DNA from: an uncultured Bacteroidales bacterium
GTDB taxonomy: Bacteria > Bacteroidota > Bacteroidia > Bacteroidales > UBA932
Direction of reading: 5' to 3'
DNA: 64,000 nt
NCBI GenBank assembly: GCA_944326335.1
Contig: CALVDM010000003.1
Location: 47,850 to 111,849, forward strand
A program made the translations under genes and the position numbers. How positions within the stretch are numbered: the stretch's first letter is position 1; the number at the start of each line of letters is the position of its first letter. Below are positions 63,765 through 64,000 of the stretch, in pieces. Below the pieces are notes generated by a model, which saw only the letters and a program-made list of their open reading frames with translations, searched no databases and was not told where the DNA came from.

Positions 63765-63838
63765 GTGCCCATAGTTCAGTTGGTTAGAGCGTCAGATTGT
63801 GGTTCTGAATGTCGTCGGTTCGAATCCGACTGGGCACC
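63765..63838 (+). tRNA. tRNA-His (anticodon GTG)
   Basis: Full cloverleaf. The acceptor stem GTGCCCA pairs with TGGGCAC. The D arm contains AGTTCAGTTGGTTAGAGC, the anticodon arm is TCAGA-TTGTGGT-TCTGA with GTG in place, and the T arm has GGTTCGAATCC. A G at 63764 can serve as the extra G-1 of tRNA-His, opposite the discriminator C. CCA is not encoded, as is usual in this phylum. Confidence 0.96.
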
Positions 63839-63844
63839 CTCCCG

Positions 63845-63884
63845 AAAGTCCTTGGAATCATGCGGTTTCAGGGACTTTTCTTTT
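63845..63884 (+). terminator. Probable terminator after tRNA-His
   Basis: AAAGTCC (63845-63851) pairs with GGACTTT (63872-63878), followed by TTCTTTT. The stem is short (7 bp) with a 20-base loop, so the call is moderate. Confidence 0.5.
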
Positions 63885-64000
63885 GGTAAGGGTGTTTGGA
63901 ACCCATACTGATTCACTATTGGAGGTAATGTGGACAAAACCAGTTGGTGATATCATATATAAAATTTTGATAGAAGGATAATTACAAGAACTTTGATGAA
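63885..64000. other. AT-rich end of window after tRNA-His, nothing recognised
   Basis: About one third G+C, well below the rest of the window. No reading frame with recognisable homology, no repeat and no att-like duplication of the tRNA 3' end is visible in this short stretch. Confidence 0.5.

Overview
The window reads as chromosome of a Bacteroidota species, order Bacteroidales. The evidence is a SusC/SusD polysaccharide utilisation locus (PUL) under a hybrid two-component regulator, many lipoprotein signal peptides, the -7 promoter box TAnnTTTG of this phylum, weak Shine-Dalgarno signals, and a dcw cluster without murF or ddl. GC is fairly high (by eye mid-50s percent), yet Ile ATA and Arg AGG codons are common. 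An uncultured gut Bacteroidales is plausible; I cannot name a genus.

Layout. (1) 1-3433: phosphate uptake, pstC (5' truncated)-pstA-pstB-phoU. (2) 3430-4329, minus: meso-diaminopimelate dehydrogenase. (3) 4441-8870: a surface-polysaccharide group (GT4, flippase, GT2) and a YhcC-type radical SAM gene. (4) 8868-9190: a non-coding element made of successive hairpins and bounded by inverted repeats. (5) 9249-15672: guaB followed by an envelope-biogenesis run (PPIase lipoprotein, SurA-like chaperone, OstA-like LPS protein). (6) 15623-36398: a PUL. A divergent HTCS regulator faces an operon of GH31, SusC, SusD, a FAS1-like lipoprotein, a SASA esterase, a DUF4957/DUF5123 lipoprotein, a 41-residue peptide, a fimbrillin/DUF5123 fusion, two GH28 proteins and a GH13 lipoprotein. 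(7) 36379-53319, minus: the division and cell-wall cluster mraZ-rsmH-ftsL-ftsI-murE-mraY-murD-ftsW-murG-murC-ftsQ-ftsA-ftsZ, then gltX. (8) 53568-60307: M23 endopeptidase, miaB, cardiolipin synthase, LEA-type lipoprotein, SPOR protein, rpoN. (9) 60310-63602, minus: a upp gene broken by an in-frame TGA, radC, and a carboxyltransferase with a degenerate biotinyl domain. (10) tRNA-His and the AT-rich start of something that runs off the window.

How the genes fit together. The HTCS probably senses a PUL-derived oligosaccharide and activates the operon opposite it. Outer-membrane proteins capture and import glycan, and the hydrolases and esterase process it. Ddh supplies meso-DAP, which the MurE motif suggests is the residue added to peptidoglycan precursors. 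MraZ probably autoregulates the dcw operon through five TGGA repeats spaced about 10 bp apart.

Most worth a second look: the hairpin-chain element, the disrupted upp with clustered transversions, the mraZ operator array, a shared CAAAACAGTT block next to the -7 box of three promoters, the domain-shuffled PUL lipoproteins with their small peptide, and the carboxyltransferase lacking its biotinyl lysine. I found no CRISPR array, transposase, reverse transcriptase or phage genes.
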